From Leptofilum sp041748655 (GTDB taxonomy: Bacteria; Chloroflexota; Anaerolineae; Promineifilales; Promineifilaceae): 64,000 nt of DNA. Positions within the stretch are counted from its first letter, which is position 1. Every line of letters begins with the position of its first letter. Positions 19,925-27,992 of this stretch are shown one piece after another. The notes under the pieces were generated by a model. That model worked only from the letters and a program-made list of their open reading frames with translations, was not told the DNA's origin and searched no databases. The stretch lies in contig JBGTCV010000018.1 of NCBI GenBank assembly GCA_041748655.1, forward strand, positions 29,887 to 93,886. Reading direction: 5' to 3'. The translations under genes were made by a program, and so were the position numbers.

Positions 19925-20572
19925 TTACCATTCTGGTGGCTCCGGTGAATATGAGGGCTGTATGCGTACTGGAATGGGAACAGGTAATGGCGCAGGGTCC
20001 GGTTCAGGGACAAAGGCGTCCATCATGCTTACCAGGATGCCGCGCAGGTTACGGCGGGCGTATTGCAGCCGCTTTTTCACGGTCGTTAGCGGCAGCTCTA
20101 GCAGGCGGGCAATTTCTTTTTGGGAGTAGCCATTCAGGTAAAACAGGCGGGTAACAATTTGCTCATTTTCGGGCAGTGACTGAACGGCCGTCATCACCCG
20201 CTCCTTCAACTCACCATTTTCTACCAACGCCACGGGCCCTGGCTCCAGAGTGGCAATCTCCTGACTCAGGTCTACAGCCTGGGTCAACGGCCGTTTGTCA
20301 CGCAGCAAACGGTACGCCTGGCTCAGAACAATCTGCTTGAACCACCCGGCAAACGCTTTCGGTTCCTGAAGCTGATGCAGCATCTGGTAGGCCACCACAA
20401 ACGCTTCCTGCGCCGCATCTTGCGCCAGGTCGGCATCGTTCAGACGGGTGTAGGCCCAACGATAGGCGTTTTCATAAAACGCGCCAACCAGTTCAGCAAA
20501 CGCTTGCTGACGCGCTTCTTTTGTCAATCTGCCATTTCTGGCATTGTTTACCATTTGTTCTAACTCAGGCAT
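19925..20572 (-). CDS. ECF-type RNA polymerase sigma factor
   Basis: Extracytoplasmic-function sigma-70 factor (~215 aa). Region 2 (~15-85) contains DADLAQDAAQEAFVVAYQML and the -10 recognition segment PKAFAGWFKQIVLSQAYRLL. Region 4 (~130-185) has LPENEQIVTRLFYLNGYSQ and the helix-turn-helix IARLLELPLTTVKKRL. The ATG at 20570-20572 has TGGAG six bases upstream and is preferred over an upstream ATG at 20602. A Pro-rich tail (~25 residues, PEPDPAPLPVP) is unusual. No anti-sigma gene is adjacent, so its signal is unknown. Confidence 0.92.
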   Translation of the reverse strand: MPELEQMVNNARNGRLTKEARQQAFAELVGAFYENAYRWAYTRLNDADLAQDAAQEAFVVAYQMLHQLQEPKAFAGWFKQIVLSQAYRLLRDKRPLTQAVDLSQEIATLEPGPVALVENGELKERVMTAVQSLPENEQIVTRLFYLNGYSQKEIARLLELPLTTVKKRLQYARRNLRGILVSMMDAFVPEPDPAPLPVPIPVRIQPSYSPEPPEW

Positions 20573-20909
20573 GTTGCACTCCAACGGCCGTTTCAGACCC
20601 ATCCAGACCAGATTACCTACCCTATAGATTTAGCCAGACATCTCAAACTTACCTGCCCAGCTGAGCCTGCTACTTTCCTAGAGCCATATTGTAACAAAAA
20701 GGTGACAGATTCATCTTCTTTTTAGCAAGGTAGGCAAAATATCACGACTTTCTCTCATCCCCGACTTACGAAACTGTTGCCCAAAACAAGGTGGCCTCCC
20801 ACCAGAATTTTCTCATTTTCTTCCTTGACAGTTTCGTGTAAAATATAGACATAAGATCAGTAAACATCGTCAGCTCGCTGTCGATTTAGATCGTCCAACA
20901 CAAAACCGT
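20573..20909. promoter_or_regulatory. Divergent intergenic region with candidate promoter
   Basis: This 337-bp gap separates the divergent sigma-factor and amidase genes. A perfect TTGACA lies at 20825-20830, followed by AT-rich sequence (TAAAATATAGACATAAGAT) with only imperfect -10 boxes at usual spacing. It would drive the amidase/transpeptidase pair. No gene or strong hairpin is visible. Confidence 0.4.
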
Positions 20910-21689
20910 ATGCAATCAGACTTTCGGGATTCTCACTTAGAAAATAATTCTTTCGACTGGCTGCGCCTGCTGGGGCGCAATTTACCCATTGTGATCTTTT
21001 TGCTGTTGGCCTTTGTCGGCATGGGCCTGGTTTACTGGTTCTTTAGCCCGCCAGAAGCCACCGCCGAAATGATTGCCAGCAGCAGCAGCAGCTCGCTTTC
21101 CGCCCCATTTTATAAGCCCATCCCATCGAAGCCTGTTTTGCAGCGCCTCAGCCAAAGCCCCGGCCCCATTCGCATTGGCATCATTGTGGGCCACAAAGGC
21201 AGCGACAGCGGCGCAGTATGCGACGACGGCCTGACTGAATTGGAAGTCAACCTTAACATTGGGGAAAAAGTAGCCGGTGCCTTGCTGGCACAAGGCATTC
21301 ATGCCGATATTCTGGATGAGTTTGATCCGCGCCTGAGTACGTATGGCGGAACGGCCGTTATCTCCATCCACGCCGACTCCTGCGTCTACTACAACGATCT
21401 GGCAACCGGCTATAAAGTGGCCCCATCCAGCCGCACCGAATCAACCCGGCTGCAAAGCTGCATGGAAGCGGCCTACGCGCAAGCCACCAATCTACCGTAC
21501 CACGCCAACACCATCACGCCACACATGACCGATTACCACGCCTTTCGCACCCTGCCGCAAGGCGTGCCCGCCATTATCATCGAAACCGGCTTCATGAATC
21601 TGGATCGGGCCATCCTTACCACTAACGCGGATATTCCTGCCGCCGGTATTTTGAGCGGCATTGCGTGCTATCTGGACAGCCTGCCATGA
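20910..21689 (+). CDS. N-acetylmuramoyl-L-alanine amidase (Amidase_3), membrane-anchored
   Basis: Zinc amidase that cleaves between MurNAc and the stem peptide of peptidoglycan. An N-terminal membrane anchor (LPIVIFLLLAFVGMGLVYWF, residues ~26-45) is followed by a Ser-rich linker and the catalytic domain from ~90. The zinc ligands and catalytic residue are visible: His in IIVGHKGSDSG, Glu in LTELEVNLN, His in ISIHADSC and Glu in IIIETGFMN. 259 aa. No clear ribosome-binding site precedes the ATG. It overlaps the L,D-transpeptidase by ATGA, so the two wall enzymes are probably translationally coupled. Confidence 0.92.
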   Translation: MQSDFRDSHLENNSFDWLRLLGRNLPIVIFLLLAFVGMGLVYWFFSPPEATAEMIASSSSSSLSAPFYKPIPSKPVLQRLSQSPGPIRIGIIVGHKGSDSGAVCDDGLTELEVNLNIGEKVAGALLAQGIHADILDEFDPRLSTYGGTAVISIHADSCVYYNDLATGYKVAPSSRTESTRLQSCMEAAYAQATNLPYHANTITPHMTDYHAFRTLPQGVPAIIIETGFMNLDRAILTTNADIPAAGILSGIACYLDSLP

Positions 21690-22750
21690 GTTTCGCCACC
21701 GCGCGCCAGGCGTTTACCTCAATTGATTCGCTTCTAAAACAGGCCAAAACGGCCGTTCAACAAAACAACCCGCATGAAGCCCGCCGTCTGCTTCAGCAAG
21801 CCATCCAGCAAGACCCCAACGATTATCGTGGCTGGCTCTGGCTGGCCACGGTGGCCCATTCTCCGCAGGCCAGCCTAGAATACGTCAAGCGGGCCGAAAT
21901 GCTGGCCCCCAACAACGATACGGTGCAAAAAGCACGGCGCTGGGCCGAAAAACGGCTGGCGCAAGCCGCCCCAACCGCAGCCGAACAAACCAACACCAGT
22001 TCCAAAATGATCCGCTGGTTAGCGTTAGCGCTCATCGTGCTGCTTCTGGCAGGCGCTGGAACTGTTTACGCCTGGCAATATTTACAGCCGAACCGCAGCA
22101 TGGCGGAAACGGCCGTTCTCACCAGCAATATCACCCCAATTGAACAGAGTAACGATGCGCTGCCCGCCATGGCAACGGCCGTTCCTGCCCAACCGACCGC
22201 CACCCAAACACCCCAGCCACACGTCCCGGCCAAGCTCATCGCCAGCACCGGGGCCAATCAGCCCCGCCCCACCTGGACCATCACCCCCACCCCGTCACCC
22301 ACACCCACGCCAACCCCCACCGCTGTGCCTACCTTTGTCAATCCCAACTACCAGGACGGGGTACGGCCGTTTGGCGTTCGCCCCAACGAGCGCTGGATTG
22401 ATGTCAACCTGACCACCCAAACCTTACGCGCTTACGAAGGAGACACCGTCGTCTTCACCACCCTCATCTCCAGCGGCACCTGGGAACACCCCACCGTCAC
22501 CGGCGTTTTCCGCATCTGGCTGGAATTTGAAAGCCAGACGATGGACGGCCGTCTGCTCGGCTACGACTACTACCTGGAAAACGTTCCCTACGTCATGTAC
22601 TTCTACAAAGATTACGCCCTGCACGGCACCTTCTGGCACACCGATTTTGGCACCCCCATGAGCCACGGCTGCGTCAACATGGCCACCAGCGACGCCGCCT
22701 GGTTGTACAACTTCGCCACCATCGGCACGGTTGTGAATGTCCATTATTGA
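21686..22750 (+). CDS. L,D-transpeptidase (YkuD) with TPR-like N-terminus
   Basis: Peptidoglycan cross-linking enzyme with a Cys nucleophile. The start is the ATG overlapping the amidase stop codon (ATGA). The N-terminal ~75 residues form a tetratricopeptide-like helical segment (ARQAFTSIDSLLKQAKTAV, AREARRLLQQAIQQDP-type), then a membrane helix (LALALIVLLLAGAGTVYAW), a Thr-Pro-rich wall-spanning linker and the YkuD domain with its signature His in LHGTFWH and Cys in MSHGCVNM near residue 329. 354 aa. An inside-facing helical domain on a transpeptidase is uncommon and may tie it to the division or elongation machinery (inference). Confidence 0.92.
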   Translation: MSFATARQAFTSIDSLLKQAKTAVQQNNPHEARRLLQQAIQQDPNDYRGWLWLATVAHSPQASLEYVKRAEMLAPNNDTVQKARRWAEKRLAQAAPTAAEQTNTSSKMIRWLALALIVLLLAGAGTVYAWQYLQPNRSMAETAVLTSNITPIEQSNDALPAMATAVPAQPTATQTPQPHVPAKLIASTGANQPRPTWTITPTPSPTPTPTPTAVPTFVNPNYQDGVRPFGVRPNERWIDVNLTTQTLRAYEGDTVVFTTLISSGTWEHPTVTGVFRIWLEFESQTMDGRLLGYDYYLENVPYVMYFYKDYALHGTFWHTDFGTPMSHGCVNMATSDAAWLYNFATIGTVVNVHY

Positions 22751-22781
22751 TTAATTTCCCCAAACCCGTCCCAAATTTTTC

Positions 22782-22790
22782 TGCTATAAT
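22782..22790 (+). promoter_or_regulatory. Extended -10 promoter
   Basis: TGCTATAAT gives a perfect TATAAT (22785-22790) with the extended TGn element. The -35 is poor, as expected for extended -10 promoters. Transcription would begin near 22797 and run through a leader and hairpin to purA. Confidence 0.6.
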
Positions 22791-22796
22791 TTATTC

Positions 22797-22952
22797 GCAA
22801 TAGCGCAGCTGCCAAATCAACAGCCTGGAAACTATTGCCACAGTTTCATCATCCGCACAGCCGACAAGATGCGGTAGATACATGGCTATAAAAACGATTA
22901 AACCCAATTAAAAAGCCCGACCGCAGGGGGAAACACCCGGCAGGTCGGGCTT
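22797..22952 (+). ncRNA. Leader RNA or short transcript ahead of purA
   Basis: About 155 nt between an extended -10 promoter and a terminator-like hairpin, with no open reading frame of note. It could be a purA 5' leader under attenuation or an independent small RNA. I could not match it to the purine riboswitch, T-box, 6S or SRP RNA. Confidence 0.35.
22913..22952 (+). terminator. Strong hairpin upstream of purA (attenuator or terminator)
   Basis: AAGCCCGACC (22913-22922) pairs with GGTCGGGCTT (22943-22952), with a GC-rich inner loop. It is followed by CTCTATTTAT rather than a pure T-run. It lies 20 bp before the purA ribosome-binding site, so it must be read through or be conditional unless purA has another promoter. 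Confidence 0.65.
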
Positions 22953-22983
22953 CTCTATTTATGGCAAGCTTCAGGAGGAAACA

Positions 22984-24273
22984 ATGCCACTAGACATGAT
23001 TATTGGTGCCCAATGGGGCGATGAAGGCAAAGGGCGGGTCACGGACCTGCTGGCTGCCCAAATGGACATTGTGGCCCGCTACAGCGGCGGCGACAATGCC
23101 GGCCATACCGTGACAGTGCAGGGAGAAATTTTTAAACTGCACCTCATCCCTTCTGGCATCATTCACCCCAACGTCACCTGCCTCATTGGCAATGGTGTGG
23201 TGCTGAACCCGGCCGTCCTGCTGCGCGAGATGGCCGCCCTGGCCGAGCGCGGCATCGATGTGGGATCGGACCGGCTCAAAATTAGCCGCAACACCCATCT
23301 CATCACCCCGGCCCACATCGCCCTGGACAAAGCCAAAGAGGCCCGGCGCGGCAATGACGCCATTGGCACCACGCTGCGCGGCATCGGCCCGGCCTACACC
23401 GACAAAACGGAGCGCATCGGCCTGCGTGCCGAGCTGTTTGCCAACCCGGAAGAGCTGGCAGATCAGATTCAGGCACACATCGCCGCCAAAAACGAGGTGC
23501 TGACTAAAATTTATGGCGCAGAGCCATTGGATGCCGATCTTGTTGCCGCTGAATATGCTCAGTACGCCCAGCAGCTGCGGGATCATCTGGTAGATGGCTC
23601 AGTTTATCTGGACAAGGCGCTGAAAGACGGCCGTTCCGTCCTCGCTGAAGGGGCACAGGGCACATTTCTGGATTTGGATCACGGCACCTATCCCTTTGTT
23701 ACCAGCTCTGCCCCCACCTCTGGTGGCGTGTTGGTGGGGTTAGGCGTTGGGCCAGGCAAGGTAGGGCGCATTATCGGCATTGCCAAGGCATTCACCAGCC
23801 GCGTCGGCGGTGGCCCCTTCCCATCTGAACTGGACGGCGAGATGGCCAACCGATTGCGGGGCAGCGGCGATAAGCCGTGGGACGAATACGGCACCACCAC
23901 CGGCCGACCGCGCCGGGTGGGCTGGCTCGATCTGGTGATGCTGCGCCACGCCGCCCGCATCAACGGCCTGACGGAACTGGTTATCACCAAGCTGGATATT
24001 TTAAGTGGCCTGGATGAAATCCTGATCTGCAACGCCTACCGGCTAGACGGCGAAACAATTGATTTTTATCCCAGCGACATCCCGTCGCTGAGCCGCTGCC
24101 AGCCCGTCTACAACACGCTGCCCGGCTGGCAGGAAGATGTAATGGCGACACGCCAGCTGGTCGATTTGCCGCAAAACGCGCAAAATTACATTCAATTTAT
24201 TGCGGATGAGACAGGGGTGCCGGTAACGGCCGTTTCCGTCGGACCCGGCCGGAATCAAGTCGTCCATTTATGA
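22984..24273 (+). CDS. purA: Adenylosuccinate synthetase
   Basis: Catalyses GTP-dependent ligation of IMP and aspartate, the first committed step to AMP. 429 aa, normal length. Visible motifs: the phosphate loop GAQWGDEGKG at the N-terminus, GGDNAGHTV, the IMP-binding segment GIGPAYTDK, GAQGTFLDLDHGTYPFVTSS and GTTTGRPRRVGWLD. The ribosome-binding site AGGAGG lies 6 bases before the ATG. The stop codon abuts a GTGAAACG hairpin. It is followed by purH, so a purine gene pair. Confidence 0.98.
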   Translation: MPLDMIIGAQWGDEGKGRVTDLLAAQMDIVARYSGGDNAGHTVTVQGEIFKLHLIPSGIIHPNVTCLIGNGVVLNPAVLLREMAALAERGIDVGSDRLKISRNTHLITPAHIALDKAKEARRGNDAIGTTLRGIGPAYTDKTERIGLRAELFANPEELADQIQAHIAAKNEVLTKIYGAEPLDADLVAAEYAQYAQQLRDHLVDGSVYLDKALKDGRSVLAEGAQGTFLDLDHGTYPFVTSSAPTSGGVLVGLGVGPGKVGRIIGIAKAFTSRVGGGPFPSELDGEMANRLRGSGDKPWDEYGTTTGRPRRVGWLDLVMLRHAARINGLTELVITKLDILSGLDEILICNAYRLDGETIDFYPSDIPSLSRCQPVYNTLPGWQEDVMATRQLVDLPQNAQNYIQFIADETGVPVTAVSVGPGRNQVVHL

Positions 24274-24314
24274 TCCGTGAAACGTGACTTTTCACGCATC
24301 ACGTTTCACGGATC
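24272..24314. repeat. GTGAAACG-type hairpin, copy 2 (after purA)
   Basis: Perfect 16-bp arms GATCCGTGAAACGTGA (24272-24287) and complement (24299-24314), with 11 bases between. It overlaps the purA stop codon and may act as a transcript end or mRNA stabiliser. Confidence 0.8.
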
Positions 24315-24330
24315 ATTATCGAGTTAGGAG

Positions 24331-24424
24331 GTAACTACTCAGCCAGATTGGGCCAATTTTCTCTGGTAATGGGGGCAGTGGCGGCCACAAATTGGCCCAA
24401 TCTTCAGAGAGGCTTAGTAGTTAC
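24331..24424. mobile_element. 94-bp MITE, copy 1, with 8-bp target duplication
   Basis: Ends GTAACTAC / GTAGTTAC, with longer imperfect terminal repeats around GATTGGGCCAATTT. It is flanked exactly by GTTAGGAG at 24323-24330 and again at 24425-24432, an 8-bp target duplication. About 90% identical to 31114-31208. It has no coding capacity. The duplicated target contains GGAG, the purH ribosome-binding site, which now exists in two copies. Confidence 0.92.
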
Positions 24425-24440
24425 GTTAGGAGTCAAATAG

Positions 24441-26204
24441 ATGGTAAAGAAGCAAGCGCTGCTTTCTGTTTCAGATAAAAGTGGCTTATTGGAACTGGCC
24501 GAAGGGCTCATCGCCCTGGAGTTCCGGCTGATCGCCAGCGGCGGCACCGCCCGCGCCATCCGCGAGGCTGGTCTGCCGGTGCAAGATGTCTCTGAGCTGA
24601 CCGGCGCGCCGGAGATGCTGGGGGGGCGGGTCAAAACATTGCATCCAGCCGTGCACGGCGGCATCCTGGCCCGCAACGCCGACAGCGACCAGGCCGATAT
24701 GAAAGCGCAGGGGTACCACAACATCGACCTGGTGGTGTGCAATCTGTACCCGTTCCAGCAAACCGTGGCACAAGAAGGCGTAACGCTGCCGGAAGCGGTG
24801 GAGCAGATCGACATTGGCGGCGTGACGCTGTTGCGGGCAGCGGCCAAAAACCATCTGCGGGTCACCATTTTGTGCGATCCGGCCGATTACCACACCATAT
24901 TGGCCGAACTGCGCGGCCAGGGGGATACCAATCTGCCCACCCGCCAGCAGCTGGCGTTGAAGGCGTTTCAGCATACGGCCGTCTACGACGACGCCATCGC
25001 CAACTTCCTGCGCCAGCAGTTTCCCCACAGCCACAGCCAGCTCAGCCTGCGCTACGGCATTAACCCCCACCAGGCCCCGGCCCAGATTTACACCATGCAG
25101 GGCGAACTGCCGCTGAAAGTGCTCAACGGCTCCCCGGGCACGATTAACTTGCTGGATGCCCTGAACGGATGGCCGCTGGTGCAGGAGCTGAAGGCGGCGC
25201 TGGGTCTACCCGCTGCCGCCTCCTTCAAGCACGTCAGCCCGGCGGGAGCGGCTGTGGCTGTGCCGCTGAGCAATCAGGAGGCCCGCGCCTACTTCGTTGA
25301 CGATCTGGATGAGCTGACGCCGCTGGCCAGCGCCTACGCCAGGGCACGCGGCGCAGATCGCATGTCCTCCTTTGGCGACTGGGTGGCGCTGAGCGAGCCG
25401 GTGGACGTGATGACCGCCCGGCTCATCGCCCGCGAAGTGTCTGACGGGGTGATTGCCCCCGGTTACGAACCAGAGGCGCTGGCAATATTGAAGCAAAAGA
25501 AAAACGGCCGTTACCCCATCGTGCAAATAGACCCCGGCTACGTGCCTCCCCTGCTGGAGCGGCGCGACGTTTTTGGTATCACCTTCACCCAGCGGCGCAA
25601 CGACGTTGAAATCAACGACCTGCTGCTGCTCAACGTCGTCTCCGCCAGCCAAAACCTGCCAGACAGCGCTAAACGCGATCTGATCGTCGCCACGATTGCC
25701 ACCAAATACGCCCAGTCGAACACGGTTTGCTATGCGCTCAACGGGCAAGTGATTGGCCTGGGCGCGGGGCAGCAGTCGCGCATTCACTGCACCCGGCTGG
25801 CGGGTGACAAGGCCGATAATTGGTGGCTGCGCCAGCATCCCCGTGTCCTCAGCTTCCAGTTCAAAGACGGCATCAACCGGGCAGTGCGCAACAACGCGAT
25901 TGATTTATACGTGCTGGAGGAAATTGGTGAAGTGGAACGGCCGTCCTGGGAAGCCCTGTTTGAAAAAATACCCGTTCAGCTCACCGGTTCAGAACGGCGG
26001 GAATGGCTGGATCAGCTGCAAAACGTGTCCGCCAGCTCCGATGCCTTCTTCCCGTTTTGCGACAATATTGACCGATTGCACCGGAGTGGTGTTAAATATG
26101 TCATCGAACCTGGCAGCTCGGTGCGGGACGAAGACGTGATCGCCGCCGCCAATGCGTACGGCATGACGCTTATTTTCAGCGGCCTTCGTCTGTTTCATCA
26201 TTAA
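24441..26204 (+). CDS. purH: Bifunctional AICAR formyltransferase / IMP cyclohydrolase, eukaryotic-type
   Basis: Last two steps of IMP synthesis. 587 aa, versus 510-530 for most bacterial PurH and ~592 for animal ATIC. The N-terminal cyclohydrolase domain has SVSDKSGL, ASGGTARAIREAGL, GGRVKTLHPAVHGGILARN and EQIDIGGVTLLRAAAKNH. The transferase domain has SFKHVSPAGAAV, ARARGADRMSSFGD, AQSNTVCYALNGQVIG and QQSRIHCTRLAGDKAD. It ends LRLFHH, as human ATIC does from memory. GGAG 8 bases before the ATG comes from the MITE target duplication. Confidence 0.97.
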   Translation: MVKKQALLSVSDKSGLLELAEGLIALEFRLIASGGTARAIREAGLPVQDVSELTGAPEMLGGRVKTLHPAVHGGILARNADSDQADMKAQGYHNIDLVVCNLYPFQQTVAQEGVTLPEAVEQIDIGGVTLLRAAAKNHLRVTILCDPADYHTILAELRGQGDTNLPTRQQLALKAFQHTAVYDDAIANFLRQQFPHSHSQLSLRYGINPHQAPAQIYTMQGELPLKVLNGSPGTINLLDALNGWPLVQELKAALGLPAAASFKHVSPAGAAVAVPLSNQEARAYFVDDLDELTPLASAYARARGADRMSSFGDWVALSEPVDVMTARLIAREVSDGVIAPGYEPEALAILKQKKNGRYPIVQIDPGYVPPLLERRDVFGITFTQRRNDVEINDLLLLNVVSASQNLPDSAKRDLIVATIATKYAQSNTVCYALNGQVIGLGAGQQSRIHCTRLAGDKADNWWLRQHPRVLSFQFKDGINRAVRNNAIDLYVLEEIGEVERPSWEALFEKIPVQLTGSERREWLDQLQNVSASSDAFFPFCDNIDRLHRSGVKYVIEPGSSVRDEDVIAAANAYGMTLIFSGLRLFHH

Positions 26205-26212
26205 GAATTAGC

Positions 26213-26303
26213 CACAGAGGACACAGAGCCAAAAGAGATTTTCTCTGTGTAACTCCCAGCAACCGATAGGCTGCCCTTCTCTGTGCAGCTCTGTGTTCCT
26301 CCT
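26213..26303. repeat. CACAGAG-type intergenic palindromic repeat
   Basis: CACAGAGGACACAGAG, an AAAAGAGA stretch, then CTCTGTG twice in the opposite sense. Related to ~14550-14600. Fills the purH-lipoprotein gap. Confidence 0.65.
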
Positions 26304-26316
26304 TTTCTAAACAACT

Positions 26317-26973
26317 ATGCGCAAATATCAACTCTTTCTCCTCTTTTCCGCTCTTCTCCTGCTGCTGGCTGGCTGCAGTTCGTCCGCCGCCGAGGAGGTG
26401 TCCGTTGAGGAAGTGCTGCTAGAAACAGATTTTACCAACACAACCGAATGGCCAGAGAAGCTGGACATGGCAGCGGGTACGGCCGTTCAGCTTACCAACG
26501 ACGGTTACGAACTCAGCGCCACTTCGGCCGAGTATGTCTGGAGCTTTAGTGAAGGCAGTTATGAGGATGTGGTGCTGGAAACGGCCGTTCGCCAGCTTTC
26601 CCAGGAGCGCAACAATGCCTATGGTCTGGTCTGCCGTGCCAGCAGTGGCAGCAGCCGCAATGGCTACTATTTCCTCATTAGCGGCGATGGCCTTGTCTCT
26701 ATTCGGCGGGTAGAGCGCAATCTCACTTCTCCTATCGTTGATTGGACACCGCACAACGCTGTGCGCCAGGGCGAACGTAATAATCGGCTGCGGGCGATTT
26801 GCGCCGGGGAATATCTGGCTTTTTATGTGAATGGGCAGCTGGTGGCGGAGGGGAAAGACGGCCGTTTTAGCAATGGCCTGGTCGGTTTTGCTGCCAGCGG
26901 CTCAGAAGATGGTTCCGTTCAGGTAACCTTCACGAATCTGACCATCCGCGCTGCCGAAATTACCCGCCAATAA
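26317..26973 (+). CDS. Lipoprotein with concanavalin-like domain
   Basis: 218 aa. The signal peptide has a lipobox, LLLAGC, so the mature protein is lipid-anchored at Cys ~20. The remainder resembles the jelly-roll fold of the DUF1080/LamG type: FTNTTEWPE, NNAYGLVCRASS, NGYYFLISGDGLVSIRR and LVGFAASGSEDGSVQVTFTN. These folds bind carbohydrate; no catalytic residues can be named. It stands alone between purH and the HD gene. Confidence 0.75.
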   Translation: MRKYQLFLLFSALLLLLAGCSSSAAEEVSVEEVLLETDFTNTTEWPEKLDMAAGTAVQLTNDGYELSATSAEYVWSFSEGSYEDVVLETAVRQLSQERNNAYGLVCRASSGSSRNGYYFLISGDGLVSIRRVERNLTSPIVDWTPHNAVRQGERNNRLRAICAGEYLAFYVNGQLVAEGKDGRFSNGLVGFAASGSEDGSVQVTFTNLTIRAAEITRQ

Positions 26974-27104
26974 GGCTATCACCCCAATTACCCTGTTTTA
27001 CACCTGAAATTTCCTCCCCCGCTAGACATTCCCCCCTTTGGGTTGTATCTTATTAAGCACTGAGTTGTCGTTGCGACCCACAAAACCAACCAAAAACGGA
27101 AAAT

Positions 27105-27947
27105 GTGACAATGCTTAACTTGCAGAGCTTAATGATCGAACATTTTGTCAAGGCGTTGAAGGATGCCTACCAGCAAACCTACAGCCTGATGGAGCCACAA
27201 AATGCCAATATTCTGGAATGGACAGGACGGCTGGCGCTGGAAAACATCGCAAATTCAGACGCCCTCTACCACAATGTTGATCATACCATTATGGTGACAC
27301 TGGTAGGCCAGGCCATTCTCAAAGGCAAACATCTGGGGGAAGGCGGCATCACCCCCAGCGACTGGCTGCATTTCATGATGGCGCTGCTTTGCCACGACAT
27401 TGGTTACGTCAAAGGCGTCTGCCGCCAGGATAGCAACGGCGAATACGTCACCGGTATCAACGGTGGCACCGTCAAACTCCCCTTTGGCAGCACCGATGCG
27501 GCCCTGACACCGTATCACGTCAATCGCAGCAAGCTGTTTGTCATGGAGCGCTTCGGCAATTCACTTGTCCGGGAGGTCGATGCCAAAACGATTGCCCACT
27601 ACATTGAAATGACGCGCTTTCCGGTACCAGATGAGCCGTTTTATAAGGAAACGGGCAGCTTCGCCGGGCTGGTTCGCGCCGCCGATTTTATTGGCCAGCT
27701 GGGCGATCCCAATTATTTGCGCAAAATTCCGGCGCTGTTTTATGAATTTGAAGAAACAGGCGAAAACAAGCGGATAGGGTACACCAGTCCCGGCCACATG
27801 CGGCAAAGCTTCACCAAATTTTACTGGCAGGTGGTGCGCCCCCACATTCAAGATGCCCTACATTACCTTGGCAAAACGCAGGAAGGCAAGCAGTGGATTG
27901 CCAACCTGCATTCGCATGTGTTTGATGTGGAGCACAGCGAAATATGA
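27105..27947 (+). CDS. HD-domain metal-dependent phosphohydrolase
   Basis: 280-residue soluble protein with HD-superfamily metal-binding signatures: NVDHTIMVT (~60), HFMMALLCHDIGYVKG (~95) and a later His/Asp region (AKTIAHYIEM, RAADFIGQLGDPNYL). It probably hydrolyses a phosphoester or nucleotide. Similar stand-alone HD proteins occur in cyanobacteria and Chloroflexota. The start is GTG 27105 or ATG 27111; GGA at 27098-27100 does not decide. Substrate unknown. Confidence 0.85.
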   Translation: MTMLNLQSLMIEHFVKALKDAYQQTYSLMEPQNANILEWTGRLALENIANSDALYHNVDHTIMVTLVGQAILKGKHLGEGGITPSDWLHFMMALLCHDIGYVKGVCRQDSNGEYVTGINGGTVKLPFGSTDAALTPYHVNRSKLFVMERFGNSLVREVDAKTIAHYIEMTRFPVPDEPFYKETGSFAGLVRAADFIGQLGDPNYLRKIPALFYEFEETGENKRIGYTSPGHMRQSFTKFYWQVVRPHIQDALHYLGKTQEGKQWIANLHSHVFDVEHSEI

Positions 27948-27992
27948 AGAGTTTCTCTCTGGTTGCTCGGTTTTCTCTGTGGCTTTTATAGG

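Noticed and set aside
22797..22952. Purine riboswitch or T-box ahead of purA
   Set aside because: I could not find the conserved purine-aptamer core or a T-box sequence; only a promoter and a hairpin are clear.
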